From Lycorma delicatula (Eukaryota > Arthropoda > Insecta > Hemiptera > Fulgoridae), in contig NC_134462.1 in assembly GCF_047948215.1 (NCBI RefSeq), positions 113,597,937-113,661,936 of the forward strand: a stretch of DNA of 64,000 bases, given 5' to 3'. Below the pieces are notes generated by a model. That model had not been told where the DNA came from. It worked only from the letters and a program-made list of their open reading frames with translations, and searched no databases. The translations under genes were made by a program, and so were the position numbers. Each line of letters begins with the position of its first letter. Within the stretch, counting starts at the first letter, position 1. Below, in pieces: positions 23,122-33,397 of this stretch.

Positions 23122-23366
23122 AACCGGGTTGGTCTAGCGGTAAACTCGTTGTCGTAAATCAACTGATTTCGGAGTCAAAGGTCTAAAGTTCAAATAGTTG
23201 CTTTTATTCGGATTTGAATATTAGATGGTGGATACCGGTGTTCTTTGGTGGTTAAGTGTCAATTAATCACACAAAATTAGGAATGGTCGTTCTGAGTTTG
23301 GTCAAAACTACACATTTACCGGTACAGTTACATTACACTGATAAGGGAAAATGACTTTTAATTGTT
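23122..23366 (+). mobile_element. SINE-B variant, interrupted by a LINE
   Basis: Head 'accgggttggtctagcgg', body 'ggtggataccggtgttcttt', variant tail 'tttaccggtacag', 'acactgataa'. The element stops inside 'cttttaattg' where a LINE is inserted; its last ~20 bp (gttgatgcaactacaaataa) resume after the LINE at about 24842-24861. Confidence 0.85.
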
Positions 23367-24829
23367 TTTTTTTTTGTTTTTTTTTAACTGAATTTTTACG
23401 GGCATCGACTGCTAAGGTCATTAGCCCTCGTCACATTCTTTAAAAGAAATTATTATCTCCATCAGGATCGTCATATGTAAGGGTGTAAAGGGCCCTTACA
23501 TTTTATTTAAAAACACAAACTTCACAATAAACATTAAAACATAAAAGACAAGGACAATCACAAACACTTACGGGGTGTAAAGGGCTCCAATATTAAAATT
23601 TGAGATATGTTCTCAAAAGACCATGAACTTAAAATTAAAATTAAACTAATCAATACCATATCTTTCTTTCTTCTACGAAGTCTCATTTATAGTTTGCTTA
23701 AGCACCCTCGGGGCGACCAGAACCGCCGTTGAGCAGTATATCAGTCGTGCCAGGGTGCCGTGGCAGTTGAATCCTTCTTATATCAGGCCATAGGCATGCA
23801 CGGCGTACACCCATAGCCTCGCGCCCTCAATCCACCCTTGAGGGTCCCCCATGCCATCATCGGACACACCCCGACTCACTGCTCTTGAATGCAGGTGAGC
23901 CAAAATGGCCTAGGCAAGAGGGCTACCTCCCGTCACTATACGTGCCACGCTTCGAGACTCCCTTATATGTATATATAAAACTACCGCTTAGAGTATCTCT
24001 TACCACAGCTTTAAACTTCCATTTTATAGACTTTTAAGAAGTCCACTGGCGTGTAAAAATGCAACTATATTTTCTTCATTTCCATTATCCAGATCAGCAC
24101 TAATATTATTTGTAAGACGGAACCTCTTTCTGAGGTCCTCATATATGGTACACTCTTCTATTAGATGCTTGATTGTCAGTGTTTTATTACAAACACCGCA
24201 CATTGGTCTCACTTCGCCGGTTAACAAATATAAATTTGTTAATCGCGTGTGACCGATTCTAAGTCTGGTCACCGCTACTTGTTCACGGCGAGTCAACTTA
24301 AAGTCGCTTTTCCATTTATAAGGAGAAGTTTTAACCGAGTTTAATTTTGTATTTAAACTCCTCCATTCAGCGTTCCACTTGTTTCTTACTATGTTGGTTA
24401 GACGGTTTTTAACATCTGCCACTCTTACAGGAAATGCATCCAAATCATCGCAGACTGTTGCCTTTCTGGCAGCTTCGTCTGCGATTTCATTACCTATAAT
24501 ACCAGCATGCCCTGGAGTCCATACAAATACGCATCGCTGTCCTCGTTGTTTTAGTACATATAAAATGGACAGGATGTTTGCAATTAGGACATCCTTAATG
24601 TTCTTGTTCCGAATTGCGACGAGTGCACTTAATGAATCGGAACATATTAGCACTCTCTCTTCGCAATAGTGTTCAGTGTAGCGAAGAGCTTGCTGAATTG
24701 CAGTGAGTTCTGCCGTGTAGACACTGGCCACATCTGGCAGTCTCCAAGAGTGGGCTTCTTCATTTACATATATCGAGCATCCAACACCATGTTCGGTTTT
24801 AGAACCGTCAGTATAAATTCTAATATGTT
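23367..24829 (-). mobile_element. 5'-truncated LINE (RNase H type) inserted in a SINE, 12 bp TSD
   Basis: On the minus strand this is a 5'-truncated non-LTR retrotransposon: an RNase H-containing ORF2 end (24830 to 24024), a ~640 bp 3' UTR and a poly(A) seen as T runs at about 23365-23385. The TSD cttttaattgtt is perfect at 23355-23366 and 24830-24841. SINE sequence resumes on the far side. The 3' UTR contains a GC-richer block at about 23695-23960, typical of I/R1-group LINEs. Confidence 0.9.
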
Positions 24830-24848
24830 CTTTTAATTGTTGATGCAA
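24024..24848 (-). CDS. LINE ORF2 C-terminal fragment: RNase H plus zinc-finger-like tail
   Basis: An open frame of 274 codons without stops. Residues about 9-125 form a type I RNase H: IYTDGSK with D14, YTAEL with E47, CSDSLSAL with D71, and WTPGHAGIIGNEIAD with H114 and D124, so all four acidic catalytic positions are present. RNase H would remove RNA from the RNA/DNA hybrid during target-primed reverse transcription. A C-terminal CX2CX7HX4C (C217, C220, H228, C233) is the usual tail of I/R1-group LINE ORF2 proteins. There is no ATG: the frame opens with TTG, and its first codons derive from the TSD/host SINE, so this is a truncated product, not a gene start. No reverse transcriptase remains. 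Confidence 0.85.
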   Translation of the reverse strand: MHQQLKEHIRIYTDGSKTEHGVGCSIYVNEEAHSWRLPDVASVYTAELTAIQQALRYTEHYCEERVLICSDSLSALVAIRNKNIKDVLIANILSILYVLKQRGQRCVFVWTPGHAGIIGNEIADEAARKATVCDDLDAFPVRVADVKNRLTNIVRNKWNAEWRSLNTKLNSVKTSPYKWKSDFKLTRREQVAVTRLRIGHTRLTNLYLLTGEVRPMCGVCNKTLTIKHLIEECTIYEDLRKRFRLTNNISADLDNGNEENIVAFLHASGLLKSL

Positions 24849-25121
24849 CTACAAATAAAAAGATTAAAAATAAACATCGTAAAAGAAAAGATGATTATTT
24901 AAAATATACTTATATATATAGATAATAATTATTATTAAGTAAAATCTTACAAGAAATCTGAAATATTTATTGAAATGAAATTTTATATACTTAAAAATGA
25001 TAGGTTCTTATTTTAATTTAAAAAAAAAAAAAATAAATAAAACTTCGAGATGATTTAGATAAACCCCCAAATCAAAAATTTATATTACTGTGTCTTTTTT
25101 TCTCATAAAACAACAAAAAAT

Positions 25122-25200
25122 AGGTAGCGTGTTGGCATTTCGTGTGGAGGTCCCCGGTTCGAATCCCGGTCAGGCACGGTATCTTTTTATACGCTATCAA
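25122..25200 (+). mobile_element. SINE-A fragment
   Basis: Contains the B box 'ccccggttcgaatcccggtc', 'aggcacggtatctttttata' and 'cgct'. The tRNA-like 5' part is degraded ('ggtagcgtgttggc'). Confidence 0.75.
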
Positions 25201-26235
25201 TCTCCACCTGACTAATTAGCGTAGCTGTTGATGCCCGTTCTTAAAAAAAAAAAACACTTGTCAAACACAAGCTTTTCTAAATTATATTCATTTTTAATTA
25301 AAAACTGAAAAAAAAAACAATATACATTAAGAAAGGAAATTGTAACTTTTCGACTATATACTTGATTTAATAAACTATAAATAGCAAAGTGTATACATAA
25401 AATACATCCCCTGTTATGTAAATGAAGAAAATTTTTACCATTAATACTGTTAATGTAAACCGAAATAAAACAACCCTTCATTAAGAAAAAGTCATAAAGT
25501 TAATAAAACAAACCCTTACGATATCAAGATTATTTATTATGCGATAATTGTTTTAAAAATATATTTTCTAATCAAAAGAAACACCGTAGGAATAATAAAA
25601 TATTAATTTGAATAGCATTTAATTGTAATTGCAATATCATAAAGCAAAATAACGATATTAATTACAGTAAATTTATGTAGTCTACAGATTAATACAAAAC
25701 TATTAATTAAAAAATTACGATTCGCTTTCATCGTTACTTTAACAACAACAATATGTACTTGAAAAGTCATAATTAATTCTGAATATATAATAAATTATTA
25801 TATCTTCGTTTGGTTTTTAAAGTACATTTATCTTTATAAAAAAAAAAATTGTTAAGAATAAATTGAACTGTAATAGGTTATTCTTTTGTAAATGATGTAG
25901 CATAACCACAGCTGCGGTGGTGGTTGGGTCCTTTCACCCTACATAACAAAATTCTTCCTCTCTTCACCAAGAAATGCAAGAAGGGTCTCTTTTGTCTGAC
26001 AGTAATTGCTATCAACTGCGGGGTCCTTCTTTTGATTTATTTATACCATCAACGATCATGTCCGTGCATCTTAAATAAGTTTTAACTACAACGAGAAAAT
26101 AAACAGTTGTACGTTCTTTTGATAATAAGTTTTATACAGAGAAATATATCATAACGTATCATTTATAGCATACGTGCTTAGCAAATAAAATTAAGATATG
26201 TTTTTGAAGTTATTAGCAAGTGATAAATAATAAAA
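25201..26235. other. AT-rich gap, no gene seen
   Basis: Small GC-richer patch at about 25905-26020 ('cacagctgcggtggtgg'), unclassified. Confidence 0.4.
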
Positions 26236-26919
26236 AATTTGATGTGAACACTACATGACTTCCTTGTGCGCCTATTAAATTACATACACACATTATTTTT
26301 GATGAAAAGTACATAAAATTTTATTTCATTAATAACTTCTCATATTTTTCATATTTTTTTTATTGTTATTGAATTTTTATTTATTGTAAATTTTTTTTAC
26401 AATCACAGGTTAACAATTATTAATAAATCAATATATTTAAATTAAAAAAAAATAAGTTAAAAAAATGAAAGAGATGAAGTCTGATTCGAACCGATGTGTC
26501 TTCCCTTTCCAAGATCCAAACATTTCATAAATAAAAATTTTATTTGGCTATAACTCTGGAACCGATAAAAATAAGTACCACTTACAATATATCGTTGAAA
26601 AGCTCTCAATGAGGGTTTATCACTGCAATTAAGAAAAATTCCAAAATCCAGTTTTGTTTTGGATTTTGGGTTATTTTGTCACTTCTGGTTCAGTCGATTG
26701 CAATCAAAATGGGGGGTGCACAACTAGATGTTACAGCAGTCCTAAATCCAAAATTTCAACAACCTACGCCTAATCATTTTTGAGTTATGCGAGATACATA
26801 AGTACGTACAGATGTCAGCATAAACTAGTCAAAATGGATTCAGGGATGGTCAAAATGGATATTTACGTTGAATTCTGTAAACCGAAATACTTCCCTTATA
26901 CTTTGTACAAGGATGTAGA
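26236..26919 (-). mobile_element. Family B element, copy 4
   Basis: Begins 'tttgatgtgaacactacatg' with acttccttgtgcg, ends 'gtacaaggatgta'. The central inverted pair ccaaaatcca...ttggattttgg is retained. No ORF. Confidence 0.85.
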
Positions 26920-27404
26920 AAGTATAAATAGATAAAGATAAGCTAAAAAAAAAAAAAACATCTCAATAACTTGATTGTTTCATCCGATCATAAAATTATC
27001 AAAATGGAACACTCAATCAAGATTTACCAACATTTTTCCCCATATAATTTGTTAAAAAGTTAGTTTGATTTAATTCATTTTTAACTTTTATTTACAATCA
27101 GTTACATTTTTGTAGGAAGCTTTAGTAAATTACAACATACATATTCACATTAAAAAGGAAGCCCCACTGAAATACCTAAAAAAAAGTACTAGACTTCTGA
27201 GGGTAAACACCTAGAGCACACATAAGGTAGCTTTGAAGAACTGTACTATCAGTACTACAGAAGAAAACAATAACGATAACAAAAATCATAGCAATAATAG
27301 ATTGATGAAACACAGAAAAGAAATAAATGAAAAATAAATAAAAAATTTAATGAAATAAAGAAGGTAATGAAGGATTGATTAATCACAGAACTCAGTGCAT
27401 GTAA
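26920..27404. other. AT-rich gap, no gene seen
   Basis: May include the 3' UTR of the Jockey remnant that ends at 27405 on the minus strand; no poly(A) boundary identified. Confidence 0.4.
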
Positions 27405-28045
27405 TTACAATGTAGAGTTGCTAAGGACCAGAATGTGTAGTCGTTTAAGTTTTCTAACATCCTCGCTGTTGTCTAGAGTTTTACGGCCAAGCGGTTAACG
27501 TGATTATTTAGTCGAAGTATATATTTCAAAATGAAACGATGTATTTCTTTCTTGATGTTCCGTGGATTTCATTATTTTAAGCAAACCACGCCCACGGCGC
27601 CTCAGCCACACACTTCGCCACTTCGTTCTGAAAACGTTGTTTGATTTCAATATTCGTCTTGCCGTGCCCTGTAGTTGAACACTAAAAGTCCATATCAGTT
27701 TCAAAATTGCTAAGAATAAAAGTAGCTTATTAAACAAAGATAACTCAGACCTTCTGCCAGACAACTATTCCCTTGAACTTCATGTTAAGTTGCGTTATTT
27801 TCTCCTCTCCTGTTGCATGAACATTCCTCGTCAAATGACAATCCAGCTGAAGACAAAGGAACCCTTACACTTTCAGTAAGCGGGTTTAAAATGTTATTAA
27901 GGTGAATCCGTGGGTAGTTTTCTCTCCTCATTGCGAATATCCCATGGATCGCCTTAGTATGATTAATCCTTATTTTCCACGTATCTGTTCACCTGCTGAT
28001 TAGATTTAATTCAGATTGTACATCAATTGAGGTTACAGTTGGATG
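27405..28045 (-). pseudogene. Jockey-type LINE ORF2, C-terminal remnant
   Basis: Minus-strand pieces in several frames are in Jockey order: 'ELNLISRWTDTWKIRINHTK', then 'RIHLNNILNPLTESVRVPLS', 'GRRSELSLFNKLLL', 'LIWTFSVQLQGTA', 'EEIHRF'-like 'KKEIHRFILKYILRLNNHVN', 'RLAVKL' and the C-terminal 'LDNSEDVRKLKRLH' before a TAA at 27405. This is the post-catalytic part of a Jockey reverse transcriptase. The catalytic FADD box lies upstream and is missing. Frameshifts and stops throughout; an 86-codon open frame (27504-27764) is the longest surviving piece. Old, non-functional. Confidence 0.85.
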
Positions 28046-28476
28046 GCAATTGCCATGAATTTATTTTTTGCTAAAGTTCAACCTTGGTGAGTAAATCATA
28101 AAAAGTATACTGCCAGGCCCTTTCTAAGCTAAAAAGAATTTAATTCCTTAGACATTTTAATATTTAAAAGTTAGTAATTATTTTTAATAAAACTCTTGCA
28201 AAAAGTTTTTGAGGAAACAATATGAATTGTTCAGTACATTTTATTATTAAATTTATTTTAAACAAAATGAATTTTAAATGTAAAATCAATTTCAAAAATT
28301 CCATAAAAATATTTAAAATGATATTCAATTCTCTTTTATATAATCGATTTTTTAGGTAACACCTGAATTAAAACCAAATAATTATGTGGTGTCGACTTCG
28401 AAAATTTAAATTTAAAATACAATTGAATAATACTATTTATTTACTTTTTAAAGCATTTAGTCGGTTAAATATATGC

Positions 28477-28511
<35 letters not shown>

Positions 28512-28728
28512 TAAAATATAGAAGTTTTTACCTTTAAGTACTGCTGTAATTCTTCTAACTTGTAAACTTACACAAGCGTTTTTGCTATGGCCACGACTTC
28601 TTCAGGTATTTTGACTGAAATAAATGGAATAAAAATTAAAGAATTAATAATGAAAGAGAAATGTAATTTTATCAATAATACTTTGAGCTTTTATTATTAT
28701 ATTTTATTTATTTCAATAAAACAACTTT
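28046..28728. other. AT-rich gap with (AT)n at 28475-28511
   Basis: No gene seen. Confidence 0.4.
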
Positions 28729-28914
28729 TTTTCTTTTATTTATTTTTTTACCTCCGAACTACCGTTAGGTATTGCTTCAGTGAATGAAATGAATGAAATT
28801 TTTGTAGCGTGTGAAAATGCCATGTGTGACTGGGATTCGAACCCGGGACCTCCGGATGAGAGGCCAAGACGTTACCACTCGCGTCACGGAGGCCGGTGCG
28901 ATAAAACACCTGAT
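28729..28914 (-). mobile_element. SINE-A, full length, minus strand
   Basis: The reverse complement reads 'ggcctccgtgacgcgagtgg' (A box), 'cctctcatccggaggtcccg' and 'ggttcgaatccc' (B box), 'catggcattttcacacgcta', 'cattcatttcattcactgaa' and 'acggtagttcggagg' plus an A-rich tail. A probable TSD with one-base indel: caataaaacaact at 28716-28728 and caataaaaacaact at 28914-28927. Best-preserved SINE-A head in the window. Confidence 0.85.
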
Positions 28915-28927
28915 CAATAAAAACAAC

Positions 28928-31045
28928 TAAGGAAGTTGTAGCCACGGCGAAAGCGCTAGTGTAAATTTACACGTTAAACGAATCGTAGCAGTATATTAAC
29001 AGTAAAAATTTGATATTTTCATTATAATATTAAATTTCTGCTAGAATATTTATAAACAATAAAATATTTGTTAATATAAAGGTAGTATGGTGATAGTAAA
29101 AAAAATCACGGTTTTCTGACAAATCTAGCATTTACACGCTCTAAGGAGTCGTCCATTAAGATAAAGAAAAACAAAACTTTTTCTAGATGTATGTGTATAT
29201 CTTAACGTAACGTATGTATGTTACACTGTTTTTCGCTGAATAATGAAAGATTGGGTAAACCAATTTTGTTCAAACTTGGACATTATGTATCTGTATTTTG
29301 AGTGTTAAAGTTTTGCAAATTTTCCGTAACTCTGGAATGAAATTTTTTTTTTTTACTTAGGTGGTTTAGAAAAAGCTTTTTAATAAAACTGTAACTCCTA
29401 GGTAATAATATTTAATTTATTTTCTTTAAATAATATTTTAAATGAAAACTATCGTAAATGAAATGGTATTGAACTATGGCAACTTAAATGAATATAAGGT
29501 AAAATATTAAAATCGTTCGAGTAACAATTTTTGAAATACAGTTTCAGATATTATTCATAATACTCATAAAATTTCATTTCTTAATTCAAATACTGCTAGT
29601 TTGAAAACAATAACGTTTTTCAAAAAGTTTTTTGAAAGTTTGAACGTTTGATAGAAGTATAAAAGACCTTTTTTAATAAAAATTAAAAAAAAAAAAACCA
29701 GGAAATTGAGTAAATAATACTAATTATGAGTTAAGAAACTCCAATTTTTGTTTCTCATATCTGAATTTTTCTTAATGAAATTTTACGTGAAAGTACTTTT
29801 AATCCATGCGTCACACTTAGATTATAACACTATAATATAATATACAATATTAATACTGATAATTAAAAAAAATTATCTTAAAAACGTAAACGTAGATTTT
29901 TAAATTTTGAAAAACCTTCCATTTATGTTATTTAAAAAAATATTTATTACTGAACCGCTGAGGGAACTTTCTCTACAAAATAAAAAATAAAGAACTATGG
30001 ACATCGATGTGTTTGAATGCGATAAATGCTTGAAAAAAAAATTCTATAAAATTAAACAACTAGAATTTCTTTTCAGTAATTTTAGTGAAAAAACAAATTT
30101 AATGGAAAAAATATGTATGAAATTGTAAAAACCCGAATATTTCGAAAGAGGATCATCCGATTATTTATCTTAAATTTCTTTTTGTTTGCTTTGAAAATTT
30201 TACACGCCGTAAATCACACATTCTTGTAAGTAATTAAATTACCGAATTTACTTGCTAATATAGGAAACTTCATTGTGTTTTTAACGTATTTAACATAATT
30301 AATAATTTGCAACATTTAATTGCATTATTAAAAATTCTTCTAATATCCGGATATTGCGTCGCAAAGTATTCTTGTAAATTAATACAGCCGTTAAAAATTA
30401 CCATGTTTTACCGACGTATATGCTACTAGAAATCTATTAAATAAGGCTCTCTGTTCACCAATATACCCTCAGGTGGGAGATTCCCACGATAGGGGACGGC
30501 TGAACTCGTAGCCAAACCATTTCTACTGAATTTAATCTAGTTTCCATAACGATTGCTATTTTTTCTTCCTTTGAAAATATTTTATATAAAAATTTTACGT
30601 AATTTAAGCTGGGAAGATTCAATGATCCGTAACCAGATATATAAGTGAAATCCATCACCACATGTACCACATACCAAGAAAAACGGAAAAGAAACCGTCA
30701 CCAACAGTTTCACGAAGTAACGTTACGCTTTGCGAACAGTAAAGAAAGATTATTGTGACCAGTAATTTGTACAAAATGCTCTCTTTTAATTTTTGAAGAT
30801 TAAAATTCAGACAAATGTACAGATTAAAAAATAATGATTACCAATTTTTCTAATAATACAGATCCCTGTGTTGTAACATCTTTATACGTACTGATATACA
30901 GAGTAAAAATAAATTAATCAGCGAATTTTAGGGGTCAACAAAGCAATGTAGCGGTGTTAATTTTTGTTCAATATTAGTATAGGTATTAGAGTTACTGGTG
31001 ACCTTGAATGAACTCGCCGCCGCGATGTAACGACAGCGATGATCA
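28928..31045. other. AT-rich gap, no gene seen
   Basis: Over 2 kb with no recognised repeat or gene. The minus-strand frame at 30455-30670 has no recognisable domain. Confidence 0.4.
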
Positions 31046-31290
31046 ATGGCTACCGTGCAAGAGAAAGCAATTTGGGTACTATGGTTTCATGAAAGCGGAT
31101 TTGTTAATAAAGTTTGTTGACGTTTTCGTTTAGAGTACGGCCGTGATCCTCCTAATAAAGACTCTATTAAACGTTGGTATCAACAGTTTAAAGAGACAGG
31201 AAGCGTAGTGTACAAAAAGTGTAGTACACAGGTTATGTATTATCTGGCAATCTCCTGTCTTCGAGTAAGCTGTAGAATAAGAGGAACTTA
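31046..31290 (+). pseudogene. DUF4817-type transposase N-terminal fragment
   Basis: From the ATG at 31046 the frame reads MATVQEKAIWVLWFHESG, meets a TGA after 'NKVC', and continues 'RFRLEYGRDPPNKDSIKRWY' and 'QQFKETGSV'. This is the helix-turn-helix DNA-binding start found in many arthropod TE transposases (DUF4817). The catalytic domain is absent: the sequence runs into repeat C at 31336. Non-functional. Confidence 0.75.
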
Positions 31291-31335
31291 TCACAGATAA
31301 ATCGCCTCGTTGTGGGAGTTAAGAACTGTGGAAGT

Positions 31336-31490
31336 AAGCGAATGTTTACTTTTAATTTCTAACTTAGAAACGGTGTATAATCAAGAACCATGTTACAAGA
31401 ATTAGACGTTATTCATAATCACAAAGATAACATTTTCAATTTCAAATAATACTTTACAAGGTTTTCATAAATTATATATATATATATTGT
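31336..31490 (+). repeat. Repeat C, copy 1 (interrupted by mariner)
   Basis: Matches 35866-36030: 'gtaagcgaatgtttactttt', 'caatcaagaaccatg', 'ataatcacaaagataa', 'aaggttttcataaa'. It resumes after the mariner as an AT run and 'tatttgcataataa' (about 32521-32590). Class unknown. Confidence 0.8.
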
Positions 31491-32520
31491 ACGAGGCTCG
31501 GCTGATAAATTTTTCACACTAGCGTACTATACGCAGACAAAAGGTTCTATCGAGATGGGCGTAGCAGCTCATGATTGGTAAAATCTCCCTCTACAACCTA
31601 CGATAATGCATTGAAATCCGTTTACCGGTTTGTTTTCAGTAGCAGTTAAAAAGGAGTCGAATACGGTCAATATGTCAACACGGTTAAAACAGCGCGCAGT
31701 GATCGAATCTTTAACAGCAGAAAATATGAATACTATGAATATTTTTCAACGTTTAATAGCCGTTTACGATAGTTAAACTGTTGACATTAGTACTGTGAGT
31801 AGATGGGCGTTGAAATTTCGCGAATGTGAAGCTGGTAAAAGACAATTGAGGACACACCTTGCAATAGACGACCAGTTTCTGTGACTGACGAGAAATATCA
31901 AAAGGAGGTGGACGATTTGCTTCAAAGTGGTCGGCGAATCACTCAGCAACGCATCGCTTTTCAGTTACGCATATCTAAAGAATAAGTAGACCATATTATC
32001 GAACAATTGGGTTACCGTATAATGTGCACGATGAGTACCGCGTCATGTCGTATGTTGCGAAGAACGTTTACAGCGGTATCGTGCCGTAGGAAAAGACTTC
32101 CTTTTCAATATTGTAACCGAGAATGAGAGTTGGGTACATCATTACCCTCTGGAAAAAAAAGGCAAAGCATGGAATACAGAGATTACGAAGCGGCAAAATC
32201 CAAAAAATTCAAAACTCAAGCTTCGGCGAAGAAACTCCTTTTGTCGGTGTTTTGGGACGCCAAACACGTTTATGTGACTGAGTATCTGGAACATGGGACG
32301 ACTGTGAACTCAGAACGGTACATTGAGAGATTAAGACACCTCAGACGACGACTATGTCGCGTTTGCAAGACCACCATGCACATAATCTTGCAACATGACA
32401 ATGGGCAGCTTCACACATCGCACGCTACTACAGAGGCTATCCGCAAGCTGAAGTTTGAACCTATTCCGCATCCGCCATACTCGCCAAAATTTACGTACAA
32501 AAGTTACCAGCGAGCCTCGT
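31491..32520 (+). mobile_element. Irritans-type mariner element, 1030 bp, inactivated
   Basis: Terminal inverted repeats: acgaggctcggctgataaat at the left and, inverted, acgaggctcgctggtaactt at the right. It is inserted in the AT-rich end of repeat C; left flank TA, right flank TG where TA is expected. One transposase reading region (31672 to the right end). Shorter than the usual ~1.3 kb because the C-terminal third is gone. Confidence 0.9.
31672..32513 (+). pseudogene. Mariner transposase pseudogene
   Basis: Starts MSTRLKQRAVIESL at 31672. In-frame stops follow (after 'AVYDS', and after 'DDQFL'), then 'VTDEKYQKEVDDLLQSGRRI', a stop after 'LRISKE', and 'HIIEQLGYR'. Near 32110-32150 the first catalytic motif reads TENESW where the family has GDESW, so the first catalytic Asp is Asn. 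A frameshift in the A run near 32152-32159 leads into 'FKTQASAKKLLLSVFWDAKH' (open frame 32130-32681). The second catalytic Asp is kept in 'LQHDNG'. The frame ends in 'IPHPPYSP' and jumps to the terminal repeat: the third Asp (D34D) and C-terminus are deleted. It cannot make active transposase. Confidence 0.9.
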
Positions 32521-32522
32521 GT

Positions 32523-32600
32523 ATATATATGTATATATATATATATATATATGCAAATATATTATATTTGCATAATAATAATAATAATAATATCGTGATC
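32523..32600. repeat. (AT)n and (AAT)n microsatellites
   Basis: AT run followed by 'gcaaatatattatatttgc' (itself near-palindromic) and AAT repeats; remainder of repeat C. Confidence 0.8.
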
Positions 32601-33019
32601 AATAAATGTGAAAACCGCCTAAACGTCATGCAAATAAAATTCAGTCGGTGCATGCACATGAAGATGACGATAAATAGTTAGAATTTTACCGTGGAAATTC
32701 TTGAATAAGTGAACGAAAATAATACGTTTTTTAAAAAAAGTAACCTTCTCTGACAAAGTTTCCATGTTTCTGGTTACGTTAACCGTCATAATTGTCGGAT
32801 TTGGAAATTCAAAATATGAGAAAAAGTTGGTCGTTTCTATGGATTAAAATATTTTAATATCTTCTTATAATTTATAATATATTCTTATTAAATTATAACC
32901 TAAAGACATTGAAATGAAGCTAAATATTTTTATAAAATTATATCAATACGAATTTTTTCTATTTCTTTGCAATTTTTGGAAAAATATAGAAAATTGGTTC
33001 ACTACTGGTTAACACTCCT
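32601..33019. other. AT-rich gap, no gene seen
   Basis: Nothing recognised. Confidence 0.4.
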
Positions 33020-33397
33020 TCTATGAATCGAGACGTTGCCGATGGTGAGGGGACTTGAGTGGTTAGTAATACAGAATGGCTGGACCAAAGGGGAAACCTT
33101 ATCGAATCTGTTGAGAGCCAGAGTAAGGAATGATTCTAGAAAAGGGGGCAGCAACTCTTTCAGAAGTTGTTAAGGGTGTAGGTCAGGAGGACTTAAACGG
33201 CCATATCAACATCACTCAATCTTCTCAGTACTGTGCAGCGGAAAGTTATAGAAAACCACAGCTGTTTTTTTTCCAAAAAATGCAGTTCTCTGTATTTTCA
33301 TGTAACAAAGATAGAGGCACTTTCCTTTGTAAAATATTTCGGAGATAAAGCAGTCCCCCGTTCTGCTTAGATAAAGCAGAAGAGTGGATTAAAGAGA
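33020..33397 (+). other. Probable 5' region of RTE-like LINE copy 2
   Basis: A non-AT-rich block leading directly into the RTE-like coding region ('gagccagagtaaggaatgat', 'cttctcagtactgtgcagcg'). The endonuclease domain that should lie between this and the RT is absent, so the copy has an internal deletion if the block belongs to it. Inference from adjacency and composition. Confidence 0.35.

Noticed and set aside
32130..32681. 183-codon open frame read as an intact gene
   Set aside because: Its first codons are out of frame with the mariner transposase and its end runs through the terminal repeat into AT/AAT microsatellites. Only the middle is real mariner sequence.
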